Positions 1 through 6,459 of a stretch of DNA of 6,782 nucleotides are shown piece after piece. Location of the stretch: contig JAGVUH010000407.1 of assembly GCA_019136395.1 (NCBI GenBank), forward strand, positions 1 to 6,782, written 5' to 3'. Under the pieces are notes generated by a model that was not told the origin of the DNA, made no database searches, and saw nothing but the letters and a program-made list of their open reading frames with translations. Source of the DNA: Gammaproteobacteria bacterium (GTDB lineage Bacteria > Pseudomonadota > Gammaproteobacteria > Chromatiales > Chromatiaceae). Made by a program: the position numbers and the translations under genes. Position 1 is the first letter of the stretch. Every line of letters begins with the position of its first letter.

Positions 1-7
1 ACTAGGC

Positions 8-1411
8 ATGGCAAAGACTTACAACGCGGGCGTGAAGGAATACCGCGAGACCTACTGGATGCCGGATTACGTGCCCAAGGACACGGATCTGCTGGCATGC
101 TTCAAGATCACCCCGCAGCCGGGCGTGCCCCGCGAGGAGGCCGCCGCCGCCGTCGCCGCCGAGTCCTCCACCGGCACCTGGACCACGGTGTGGACCGACC
201 TGCTGACCGATCTCGATCATTACAAGGGCCGCGCCTACCGGATCGAGGACGTCCCGGGCGACGACACCTGCTATTACGCCTTCATCGCCTATCCCATCGA
301 CCTCTTCGAGGAAGGCTCGGTTGTCAACGTCTTCACCTCCCTGGTCGGTAACGTCTTCGGCTTCAAGGCCGTGCGCGCCCTGCGCCTGGAGGATGTCCGC
401 TTCCCCATCGCCTACGTCATGACCTGCGGCGGCCCGCCCCAGGGCATCCAGGTCGAGCGCGACATCATGAACAAGTATGGCCGGCCCCTGCTCGGCTGCA
501 CCATCAAGCCCAAGCTCGGCCTGTCCGCCAAGAACTACGGCCGCGCCCGCGGCGGCCTGGACTTCACCAAGGACGACGAGAACGTCAATTCCCAGCCCTT
601 CATGCGCTGGCGTGCCCGCTTTGACTTCGTCATGGACGCCATCCGCAAGGCCGAGGACGAGACCGGCGAGCGCAAGGGTCACTACCTGAATGTCACCGCC
701 CCCACCCCCGAGGAGATGTACAAGCGTGCCGAGTACGCCAAGGAGATTGGCGCCCCGATCATCATGCACGACTACATCACTGGCGGCTTCTGCGCCAACA
801 CCGGCCTGGCCAACTGGTGCCGCGACAATGGTATGCTGCTGCACATCCATCGCGCCATGCACGCCGTGCTCGACCGCAACCCGCACCACGGTATCCACTT
901 CCGCGTCCTGACCAAGATCCTGCGCCTATCCGGCGGCGACCACCTGCACACCGGCACCGTCGTCGGCAAGCTGGAGGGCGACCGCGAGGCCACCCTGGGC
1001 TGGATCGACCTGCTGCGTGAGTCCTACATCAAGGAAGACCGCAGCCGCGGCATCTTCTTCGACCAGGACTGGGGCTCCATGCCCGGCGCCTTCGCCGTCG
1101 CCTCCGGCGGTATCCATGTCTGGCACATGCCGGCCCTGGTCACCATCTTCGGCGACGACTCCGTCCTCCAGTTCGGCGGTGGCACCCTGGGTCATCCCTG
1201 GGGCAACGCCGCCGGCGCCGCGGCCAACCGCGTCGCCCTCGAGGCCTGCGTCGAGGCCCGCAACCAGGGTGTCGCCATCGAGAAGGAAGGCAAGGAGGTC
1301 CTCACCAAGGCGGCCGCCAGCAGCCCCGAACTCAAGATTGCCATGGAGACCTGGAAAGAGATCAAGTTCGAGTTCGACACCGTCGACAAGCTGGACGTGG
1401 CCCACAAGTAA
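8..1411 (+). CDS. cbbL: RuBisCO large subunit, form IA, with a 5-residue internal deletion
   Basis: Large, catalytic subunit of ribulose-1,5-bisphosphate carboxylase/oxygenase. It adds CO2 to RuBP to give two 3-phosphoglycerates in the Calvin cycle and assembles as L8S8 with CbbS. The 467 residues match form IA almost throughout. Visible active-site elements are the TIKPK motif (165-169, K167), the DFTKDDE motif with the carbamylated lysine K188 and metal ligands D190 and E191, HIHR (279-282, H281), and loop 6 with K321. Relative to the spinach numbering, the offset is 8 residues at K167 but 13 at K188. Exactly five residues are therefore missing between A180 and R181, where the family has a segment like (V/C)YECL in barrel helix 1. 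The length, 467 instead of the usual 471-473, agrees. Q145 stands where the family usually has His in GPPHG. The ATG at 8 gives the standard MAKTYNAGV start; its ribosome site is cut off by the window edge. It is first of cbbLSQO. Identity is nearly certain; activity of this version is doubtful. Confidence 0.97.
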   Translation: MAKTYNAGVKEYRETYWMPDYVPKDTDLLACFKITPQPGVPREEAAAAVAAESSTGTWTTVWTDLLTDLDHYKGRAYRIEDVPGDDTCYYAFIAYPIDLFEEGSVVNVFTSLVGNVFGFKAVRALRLEDVRFPIAYVMTCGGPPQGIQVERDIMNKYGRPLLGCTIKPKLGLSAKNYGRARGGLDFTKDDENVNSQPFMRWRARFDFVMDAIRKAEDETGERKGHYLNVTAPTPEEMYKRAEYAKEIGAPIIMHDYITGGFCANTGLANWCRDNGMLLHIHRAMHAVLDRNPHHGIHFRVLTKILRLSGGDHLHTGTVVGKLEGDREATLGWIDLLRESYIKEDRSRGIFFDQDWGSMPGAFAVASGGIHVWHMPALVTIFGDDSVLQFGGGTLGHPWGNAAGAAANRVALEACVEARNQGVAIEKEGKEVLTKAAASSPELKIAMETWKEIKFEFDTVDKLDVAHK

Positions 1412-1429
1412 GCGCCCGTCAGCCAGCCG

Positions 1430-1454
1430 CCACCCCGGTCCGATGCCGGGGTGG
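1430..1454 (+). promoter_or_regulatory. Stem-loop between cbbL and cbbS
   Basis: Perfect 9-bp inverted repeat, CCACCCCGG (1430-1438) and CCGGGGTGG (1446-1454), around a 7-base loop, 18 bases after the cbbL stop. No T run follows, so it is not an intrinsic terminator. Hairpins at this place in rbcL-rbcS transcripts commonly act as mRNA processing or stability elements. That role here is inference. Confidence 0.6.
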
Positions 1455-1487
1455 ACATCGAACCCCAGCGAACCGAACCACTTATTC

Positions 1488-1493
1488 AGAGGA
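1488..1493 (+). promoter_or_regulatory. Ribosome binding site of cbbS
   Basis: AGAGGA lies 8 bases before the ATG at 1502. It decides the start: the reading frame is open from a GTG at 1451, but that codon lies in the 3' arm of the intergenic hairpin and the 17 extra residues are unlike CbbS. Confidence 0.7.
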
Positions 1494-1501
1494 ATGCACC
1501 C

Positions 1502-1858
1502 ATGAGCGACATGCAGGACTACAAGTCCAGTCTCAGTGACGTCAACAGCCGTAAGTTCGAGACCTTCTCCTACCTCCCCGAGATGGATCAGGCCCGCATC
1601 CGCAAGCAGGTCGAGTACATCGTCAAAAAGGGCTGGAACCCGGCCATCGAGCACACGGAGCCCGAGAACGCCTTCGACTACTACTGGTACATGTGGAAGC
1701 TGCCCATGTTCGGCGAGACCGACGTGGACAAGATCCTGGCCGAGGCCGAGGCCTGCCACAAGGCCCATCCCAACAACCACGTCCGACTGATCGGCTTCGA
1801 CAACTACGCCCAGTCCAAGGGTGCCGAGATGGTGGTCTTCCGCGGCAAGCCGGTCTAA
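1502..1858 (+). CDS. cbbS: RuBisCO small subunit, form I
   Basis: Small subunit of form I RuBisCO. Four copies cap each end of the L8 core and are needed for full carboxylase activity. The 118-residue product has the family landmarks: an N-terminal ETFSYLP segment (about 19-25), a helix with [13 protein letters not shown] (about 33-45), the [11 protein letters not shown] strand-loop (about 60-70) and a C-terminal strand ending in FRGKPV. Length is normal for bacterial form IA small subunits. The start was set at 1502 because of the AGAGGA site and because the product then begins [10 protein letters not shown], as in relatives. It follows cbbL by 90 bases with a hairpin between, so the two are almost certainly co-transcribed. 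No damage is seen in this gene, unlike its neighbours cbbL and cbbO. Confidence 0.97.
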   Translation: MSDMQDYKSSLSDVNSRKFETFSYLPEMDQARIRKQVEYIVKKGWNPAIEHTEPENAFDYYWYMWKLPMFGETDVDKILAEAEACHKAHPNNHVRLIGFDNYAQSKGAEMVVFRGKPV

Positions 1859-1897
1859 TACCAGACCGCGACTGGCGACTAGCCGCGACCGACCCGC

Positions 1898-1927
1898 CCT
1901 TGCCACCAGCTCAGTCCAGTGGCGAGG
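1898..1927 (+). promoter_or_regulatory. Hairpin in the cbbS-cbbQ gap
   Basis: CCTTGCCAC (1898-1906) pairs with GTGGCGAGG (1919-1927), 9 bp with one G-U pair and a 12-base loop. It lies 40 bases after the cbbS stop and upstream of the terminator/antiterminator pair. It has no T run. It may protect the cbbLS mRNA 3' end or be part of the attenuator; function is inferred only from position. Confidence 0.4.
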
Positions 1928-1949
1928 CGCGGGAAACAAGGGAGCGGCG

Positions 1950-1994
1950 GTTTTGCCGGGGCGAAGCCCAACAAGGCCCCTGTCTCGGCAAAAC
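1950..1994 (+). promoter_or_regulatory. Alternative (antiterminator-like) stem upstream of the cbbS terminator
   Basis: Bases 1950-1963 can pair with 1981-1994 over 14 consecutive positions. Nine are a perfect GTTTTGCCG/CGGCAAAAC match, followed inward by five pairs of which three are G-U. The 3' arm covers the inner part of the terminator's 5' arm (1981-1987) and its whole loop (1988-1993), so this stem and the terminator cannot both form. This is the layout of a transcription attenuator. No known riboswitch or leader peptide is recognised, and no free energies were calculated. Confidence 0.4.
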
Positions 1995-2011
1995 GAGGCA
2001 GGGGCCTTTTT
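1973..2011 (+). terminator. Rho-independent terminator after cbbS
   Basis: AAGGCCCCTGTCTCG (1973-1987) pairs with CGAGGCAGGGGCCTT (1994-2008): 15 bp with one G-U pair and a GCAAAA loop. The T run (2007-2011) begins inside the last two pairs of the stem. It should stop much of the transcription leaving cbbLS, so cbbQ and cbbO would be made at lower levels than RuBisCO. That fits activase being needed in substoichiometric amounts. Read-through or a separate promoter must supply cbbQO; no clear promoter is seen in 2012-2091. Confidence 0.85.
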
Positions 2012-2091
2012 GTTGCGCACCCGACCGCGTCGGACAGGGCGAGCCCTAAGGCCCGCTGCGACAGATTCATGATTCCATGAGGTAAGCCGAG

Positions 2092-2901
2092 ATGAGCGAC
2101 ACCATCGACCGCGACCAGTACCTGGTCAAGACCGAACCCTACTATCGCCCCGTAGCCCAGGAAGTGACCCTCTACGAGGCCGCCTATGGCGCCCGCATGC
2201 CCGTCATGCTCAAGGGCCCCACCGGCTGCGGCAAGTCCCGCTTCGTCGAATACATGGCCTGGCGCCTGGGCCGGCCCCTGATCACCGTCGCCTGCAACGA
2301 GGACATGACCGCCTCCGACCTGGTCGGCCGTTTCCTCCTCGACGTCAACGGCACCCGCTGGCAGGACGGTCCCCTCACCGTTGCCGCCCGCATCGGCGCC
2401 ATCTGCTACCTGGACGAGGTGGTCGAGGCCCGCCAGGACACCACGGTCGTCATCCACCCCCTCACCGACCACCGCCGCGTCCTGCCCCTGGAAAAGAAGG
2501 GCGAACTGGTGGCCGCCCACCCCGACTTCCAGATCGTCATCTCCTACAACCCCGGCTACCAGAGCCTGATGAAGGACCTCAAGCAGTCCACCAAGCAGCG
2601 CTTCGGGGCCCTGGACTTCAACTATCCTTCACCCGAGATCGAGACCGAGATCCTCGCCCACGAGGCCGGCATCGACGCGGCGATCGCCGACAAGCTGGTG
2701 CAGGTCGCCCAGCGCAGCCGCAACCTCAAGGGTCATGGCCTGGACGAGGGCATGTCCACCCGCCTGCTGGTCTACGCCGGCCAGTTGATCCGTCAGGGCA
2801 TCGAGCCCCAGGCCGCCTGCCAGATGGCCCTGGTGCGACCCCTGACCGACGACCCCGACATGCGCGACACCCTGGACGCGGCGGTGACGACTTATTTCTA
2901 A
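2092..2901 (+). CDS. cbbQ: CbbQ, AAA+ motor of the RuBisCO activase
   Basis: MoxR-type AAA+ ATPase. In the characterised relatives CbbQ forms a hexamer that, with one CbbO adaptor, uses ATP to remodel inhibited RuBisCO and release tight-binding sugar phosphates. The 269 residues are full length for the family. Walker A is GPTGCGKS (42-49), Walker B is ICYLDEV (104-110, with D108 and E109), a sensor-1 type Asn is N153 in SYNPGY, and a likely arginine finger is R170 in STKQRF. The C-terminal lid region contains the STRLLVYAG helix (222-230). GAGG at 2079-2082 lies 9 bases before the ATG. NorQ and GvpN are related, but the position between cbbS and cbbO settles the name. The gene starts 80 bases after the terminator T run and is followed 30 bases later by cbbO. 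No lesion is seen. Confidence 0.96.
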   Translation: MSDTIDRDQYLVKTEPYYRPVAQEVTLYEAAYGARMPVMLKGPTGCGKSRFVEYMAWRLGRPLITVACNEDMTASDLVGRFLLDVNGTRWQDGPLTVAARIGAICYLDEVVEARQDTTVVIHPLTDHRRVLPLEKKGELVAAHPDFQIVISYNPGYQSLMKDLKQSTKQRFGALDFNYPSPEIETEILAHEAGIDAAIADKLVQVAQRSRNLKGHGLDEGMSTRLLVYAGQLIRQGIEPQAACQMALVRPLTDDPDMRDTLDAAVTTYF

Positions 2902-2931
2902 GGCAACCTCGTCGCGAGGGAGGCAAGCCCC

Positions 2932-5278
2932 ATGAGCATCGACTTTAGCCAATACGTCAGTTGTCTGGACGCGGGCGACCATGACCACCACGCCGCCCTG
3001 GAATCCAGCTATCAGGAGGCGGCGCGGGTCATGTCGCCCCGGGGCCTGCAGAACTACCTGGAGGGTATGCGCGCCATGTGCGGCATGGGCCGGGGCCAGG
3101 ACCTGGTGCTGGCCTACGTCCAGGAACTGCCGCGGGTGGTCAAGGAGGTCGGCGAGGACGTCATCGTCGACGTCGTCACCAGCATGATGAAACTCGCCTC
3201 CCACACCTCCGGCACCGTCATCGCCCTGCTGCTCTCCAACCTGCCCCTGGCGGCCCAGCGCCTGGGGGACGCCGAGCTGATCCGTGGCTTCCTCGGCCTG
3301 ATCCACCAGCTTGCCGGCAAGGCCCCCCGGGGCCTGCGGCCCATGATGGAGAACATGGACGAGCTCCTATCCAAACTCACCCTGGGGGGGCTGCGCCGCT
3401 GGGCCCTGTGGGGCGCCCAGGCCCATGCCCGGGACCTGGACGGCCAGATGGCCTACTTCGGCCTGGCCACCGAATCCTCCCGCGCCGTGTTGCAGAAGGA
3501 GCGCCGCGGCAGCCTGCTGGTGGACAACCAGCGCAAGCTCAACTTCTACCTGCGGGCCCTCTGGGCGCGGGCCTTCTTCATGCGGCCCACCTCCGGCGAC
3601 TACGAGAGTCGCCAGGGCCTGCGGCCCTTCATCGCGGACGGCTTCTTCCACCTGCCGGATGCCTTCGATAGCTACCGCGGCATCCCCGGCGGCGAGGTCT
3701 ATCGCGCCAGCGCCGCCCACTGCGCCGCGCACCTGGTCCACACCCGCCAGGAGCTGAGCGCCGAGGCCCTCAACCCCTTCCAACGCTGGCTGATCGAGCT
3801 GTTCGAGGACGCCCGGGTCGAGTACCTGGCGATCCAGAAATTTCCTGGCCTGCGCAAGCTGTGGCTGCCCTTCTTCACCCGCCCCGCCGAGGAGGGCGAC
3901 AGCCCGGCCCACCCCACCCTGGATCGGCTGCTGCGCCTGGCCCATGCCCTCCTCGACCCCGCCTACTGGGCGGAGGAGGAGGACGAACGTCTCCTCGCCG
4001 CCGCCCAAGCCTTCCATGCCGAGCTGGCGGCCCGCCCCGCGGACAACCAGATCAGTTGGGACGCCGGCGTCGCCTTTTACAATGCCCTGGGGCGGGAGGC
4101 GGCCCTGCCCAGCCTGCGCCTGCTGGAGGACTGGCCCCTGCCCTACCGGGACGACAACCGCTTTATCTGGGCCTTCGACGAGGCCGAGGTCCTCAGTCGC
4201 GGCGTCGACTACATCCCCCTCAGCCAGCGGCAGGTGCGCAAGCACGTCAGCCTCATGGAGTTCGTCAACGAGGTGGACGTGGAGACCGCCGGCGACGATG
4301 CCCAGGAGATCTGGGTGCTGGGCACGGAGCTCTTCCCCTACGAAGACCTGGGCATCAGCTACAACCAGTCGGAGGGCAAGGAGCCGGTCGCCGACCCCTG
4401 CCACTATCAGGAATGGGACCATCAGGTGCAGCTCTACCGGCCCGATTGGGCCACCGTCCTGGAGCGCCGCCAGGGCCTGGGCGACCCGGCGGCGGTGGAT
4501 GAACTGCTGACCCGTTACCGCCCCCTGGCCTCGCGCATCCGCCACCTGATCGACGCCCTCCAGCCCCAGGGGGTGGTGCGCCGCCGCGGTTACGAGGAGG
4601 GGGAAGAACTGGACCTCAACGCCGCGGTGCGGGCCATGATCGACATCCGCCGCGGCGTCATGCCCGACCCGCGCATCAATATTCGCATCACCCGCCATGT
4701 GCGCGACCTGGCGGTACTGATCCTGCTCGACCTGTCCGAGTCCACCAACGAGCGCGTCAACAAGGATGACGAGACCAGCCCCAGCATCCTGACCCTGACC
4801 CGCGAGGCCACCGGCCGACGCCATCGGCGACCCCTTCGCCATCCATGGCTTCGCCTCCGATGGCCGCCACGACGTCCAGTACTTCCGCTTCAAGGACTTC
4901 AACCAGCCCTACGACGACCTGCCCAAGGCGCGCCTGGCAGGCATGAAAGGCGGCCTGAGCACCCGCATGGGCGCCGCCCTGCGCCACGCCGGCCATCACC
5001 TGCGCCAGCAGCCAGCCCAGAAGCGCCTGGTACTGCTCATCACCGACGGTGAGCCGGCGGATATCGATGAGCGCGATCCCCAGTACCTGCGCCACGACGC
5101 CAAGAAGGCGGTGGAGGACCTGGCCATGCAGGGCATCTACACCTATTGCCTGACCCTGGACCCCCTGGCCGACCGCTACGTGGCGCGCATCTTTGGCGAG
5201 AACCGCTACGCCATCGTCGACCATGTCGAGCGCCTGCCCGAGCGCCTGCCGGCGGTCTTCGCCACCATTACCGGTTAG
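2932..5278 (+). pseudogene. cbbO: CbbO, VWA-domain RuBisCO activase adaptor, frameshifted
   Basis: CbbO is the adaptor of the CbbQO activase. Its C-terminal von Willebrand A domain uses a metal-ion (MIDAS) site to grip RuBisCO while the CbbQ hexamer works. The first frame (ATG 2932, with AGGGAGG 8 bases upstream) gives about 627 normal residues: a long helical N-terminal region, the conserved FEDARVEYLA helix (291-300) shared with NorD, an acidic middle region, and the start of the VWA domain with MIDAS motif DLSES (D600, S602, S604). After LTREAT (codon ending 4812) the frame turns into Arg/Pro-rich nonsense ending at a TGA at 5050-5052. The homologous sequence resumes one frame on at 4814 and runs to TAG at 5276-5278. 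The joined length is about 781 residues, close to family size. The junction lacks the hydrophobic LLL-type residues expected there, so a deletion is more likely than a one-base error. As written, the product would lose two of the three MIDAS loops. Confidence 0.92.
4814..5278 (+). pseudogene. cbbO: C-terminal VWA-domain part of CbbO, out of frame with the rest
   Basis: This frame encodes 154 residues that continue CbbO: ADAIGDPFAIHGF at the start, then the MIDAS threonine in GGLSTRMG (T50 of the segment) and the MIDAS aspartate in LITDGEPAD (D78), then the final VWA strands ending in VFATITG. The first ATG in this frame with real homology after it is at 4943 and would give 111 residues, but it lacks the DLSES motif and so cannot make a complete metal site. 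No convincing ribosome site precedes 4943, so independent expression is unlikely. GD(P)FAIHGF normally follows a helix several residues longer, which suggests that perhaps six codons in total were lost at the junction. Confidence 0.85.
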
Positions 5279-5378
5279 GGACGAACTTCATCGCTACCTA
5301 CAAGAGGTCATCGCCAGGCTGCTCCAGAATCGTGAGCCCAAGTATGAATCAGCGTCGGTTACCCAAGACGTTGTTTAA
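5277..5378 (+). other. Short open tail of unknown origin after cbbO
   Basis: A third frame, overlapping the cbbO stop, reads about 33 residues to TAA at 5376-5378. It contains RDELHRYLQEVIARLLQ, followed by NREPKYESASVTQDVV. The composition is that of a natural amphipathic helix with a polar tail, and the base use is less GC-rich than the cbb genes. Upstream in this frame there is only cbbO sequence read out of frame, and there is no start codon near the point where the sensible peptide begins. It could be the end of a gene whose front was lost in a rearrangement, or it could be chance. I do not recognise the family. Confidence 0.25.
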
Positions 5379-5431
5379 TGAGCGCTTTGACGCAAACTCA
5401 CCCAAGGGCTGAGTCTCTAAGCTCTTGAATC

Positions 5432-5459
5432 AAAAAAAAGCCCGGCGGGGTGCCGGGCT
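5432..5459 (-). terminator. Rho-independent terminator, leftward (phaB side)
   Basis: AGCCCGGC (5439-5446) pairs with GCCGGGCT (5452-5459), 8 bp with a 5-base loop, and eight A's (5432-5439) lie to its left, the last of them the base-pair partner of T5459. Read on the - strand this is a GC stem followed by a U run, a classic intrinsic terminator. It ends transcription coming from phaB. On the + strand no T run follows, so it should not end the cbb transcript well. It lies about 230 bases past the phaB stop, leaving a long 3' untranslated region. Confidence 0.85.
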
Positions 5460-5571
5460 AAAGCTCTTCTCAAATGATTGAGAGAGACGAGGAGGACCTG
5501 TTGCCACCGTGGGCGTCATGCGTCACCACGGCATGGACCGGACGCGCCAGGCGCGGCCGGGGGAATAGGAT

Positions 5572-5592
5572 GGACCTTCACGGGAAAGGTCC
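5572..5592. repeat. Small perfect hairpin in the intergenic region
   Basis: GGACCTT (5572-5578) and AAGGTCC (5586-5592) form a 7-bp perfect stem with a 7-base loop. It lies just left of the larger hairpin at 5597-5633. No function is assigned. Confidence 0.4.
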
Positions 5593-5596
5593 GTTG

Positions 5597-5633
5597 GGCG
5601 CCACCGCTCAACATCGGCGCGAGCGGCGGCGCC
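5597..5633. repeat. Large GC-rich hairpin in the phaB 3' untranslated region
   Basis: GGCGCCACCGCTC (5597-5609) and GAGCGGCGGCGCC (5621-5633) form a 13-position stem with a single A-C mismatch and an 11-base loop. It lies 54 bases downstream of the phaB stop on the - strand. No T or A run is attached, so it is not an intrinsic terminator. A 3' mRNA-stabilising structure or a dispersed repeat unit are both possible. Confidence 0.5.
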
Positions 5634-5686
5634 ACTGACAAGGCCCGGGGCGGGAACATGGGACGACCGCTAGGCCCGCGGGCGGC

Positions 5687-6436
5687 TTAATGGATGAAGA
5701 GGCCGCCGTTGACCGGGATGTTGGCCCCGGTGATGTAGCTGGCCTGATCGGAGGCCAGGAAGGCGATGGCGGCGGCAATCTCTTCCGGCTGGGCCATGCG
5801 GCGCATGGGGATGCCAGAGATGATGCCTTCGCGGACATCGTCACGCATGGCCAGGGTCATGGCCGTCTCTACGTACCCGGGGGAGATGGTGTTGACCGTC
5901 ACGCCACGGGTGGCACCCTCCTGGGCCAGGGCCATGGTGAAACCATGCATGCCGGCCTTGGCCGCCGAGTAATTGGCCTGACCGAACTGACCACGCTGAC
6001 CGTTGACCGAGGAGATGTTGATGATGCGACCAAAGCCGCGCTCCAGCATGCCATCCCACAACGGCCGGGTGACGTTGAACACGGAGTTGAGGTTGACGTT
6101 GATGACCGCCTCCCACTGCGCCAGCTCCATGCGCTTGAAGGTCTTGTCGCGGGTGATCCCGGCGCAGTTGACCAACACGTCCACGGGGCCCGCCTTCTCC
6201 ACCACCTCGGCGACCATGCGCTGGGTATCGTCCCAGGAGGAGACGTCACCGACCGCGATGGAGATATCCAGACCTTCCGCCTGACGGGCGGCCAGCCAGG
6301 CCTCCGCCTGCTCCTGCTCCATCGGGTGGTAGTTGGCCACCACCCGCATCCCGTCTTTCGCCAGCCGCTGGCAGATGGAGGTACCGATACCGCCAATTCC
6401 GCCGGTAACCAGAGCCACACGCATTGGTTGCGCCAT
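5687..6436 (-). CDS. phaB: Acetoacetyl-CoA reductase (PHA synthesis)
   Basis: Short-chain dehydrogenase/reductase that reduces acetoacetyl-CoA to (R)-3-hydroxybutyryl-CoA, usually with NADPH, the second step of polyhydroxybutyrate synthesis in the cytosol. The 249 residues show the Rossmann motif TGGIGGIGT (11-19), NCAG (90-93), the structural Asn region NVNLNS (113-118), and the catalytic triad S143, Y156 and K160. The stretch QRGQFGQANYSAAKAG around the catalytic Tyr is the PhaB signature that separates it from FabG-type reductases. PGYVET (186-191) follows as usual. The ATG at 6436 has GGGAG 9 bases upstream. A second Met at residue 5 is possible but lacks a better site. It lies 23 bases downstream of a phasin-like reading frame, as in PHA loci of purple sulfur bacteria. 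The gene appears intact. Confidence 0.94.
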   Translation of the reverse strand: MAQPMRVALVTGGIGGIGTSICQRLAKDGMRVVANYHPMEQEQAEAWLAARQAEGLDISIAVGDVSSWDDTQRMVAEVVEKAGPVDVLVNCAGITRDKTFKRMELAQWEAVINVNLNSVFNVTRPLWDGMLERGFGRIINISSVNGQRGQFGQANYSAAKAGMHGFTMALAQEGATRGVTVNTISPGYVETAMTLAMRDDVREGIISGIPMRRMAQPEEIAAAIAFLASDQASYITGANIPVNGGLFIH

Positions 6437-6459
6437 TTCTGAGAACTCCCGAATTAGAT

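Larger units (their letters stand above)
5279..5686. other. 408-base intergenic region between convergent cbbO and phaB
   Basis: No intact gene is supported here. It contains the unassigned open tail to 5378, the leftward terminator at 5432-5459, a small TCTCAA/TTGAGA hairpin (5468-5483), an odd palindrome CGCGCC-A-GGCGCG (5543-5555), and hairpins at 5572-5592 and 5597-5633. The + strand frame 5478-5690 codes for a Pro/Arg/Gly-rich peptide typical of non-coding GC-rich DNA. No intrinsic terminator for the rightward cbb transcript is visible. Confidence 0.6.

Noticed and set aside
2..898. Long - strand frame opposite cbbL, and a similar one at 926-2020
   Set aside because: Both are shadows of cbbL and cbbS caused by high GC at third positions. 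The second even runs through the terminator.
1451..1501. N-terminal extension of CbbS from a GTG start
   Set aside because: The GTG lies in the 3' arm of a hairpin, has no suitable ribosome site, and the extra residues are not CbbS-like. The ATG at 1502 has AGAGGA 8 bases upstream.
1412..2091. Carboxysome shell or CbbX genes in the operon
   Set aside because: The spaces between cbb genes are too short and hold no such frame; the activase here is of the CbbQO type.
4800..4830. Programmed ribosomal frameshift in cbbO
   Set aside because: There is no slippery heptamer or A/T run at the junction, and conserved residues are missing, which points to a deletion, not recoding.
3367..4902. 511-codon open frame on the - strand opposite cbbO
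   Set aside because: It is the complement of a strongly coding GC-rich gene. Its Gly/Val/Gln-rich product has no recognisable domain, whereas the + strand matches CbbO throughout.
5279..5686. Insertion sequence, CRISPR array or tRNA in the gap
   Set aside because: No terminal inverted repeats with a transposase, no regularly spaced repeats, and no tRNA cloverleaf or TTCGA-type arm could be found by eye.
5478..5690. 70-codon + strand frame in the intergenic region
   Set aside because: Arg/Pro/Gly-rich composition, no ribosome site, and it is riddled with strong hairpins.
5690..6442. 250-codon + strand frame opposite phaB
   Set aside because: The - strand encodes a complete PhaB with motifs and a ribosome site; the + strand product is His/Gly/Asp-rich noise.
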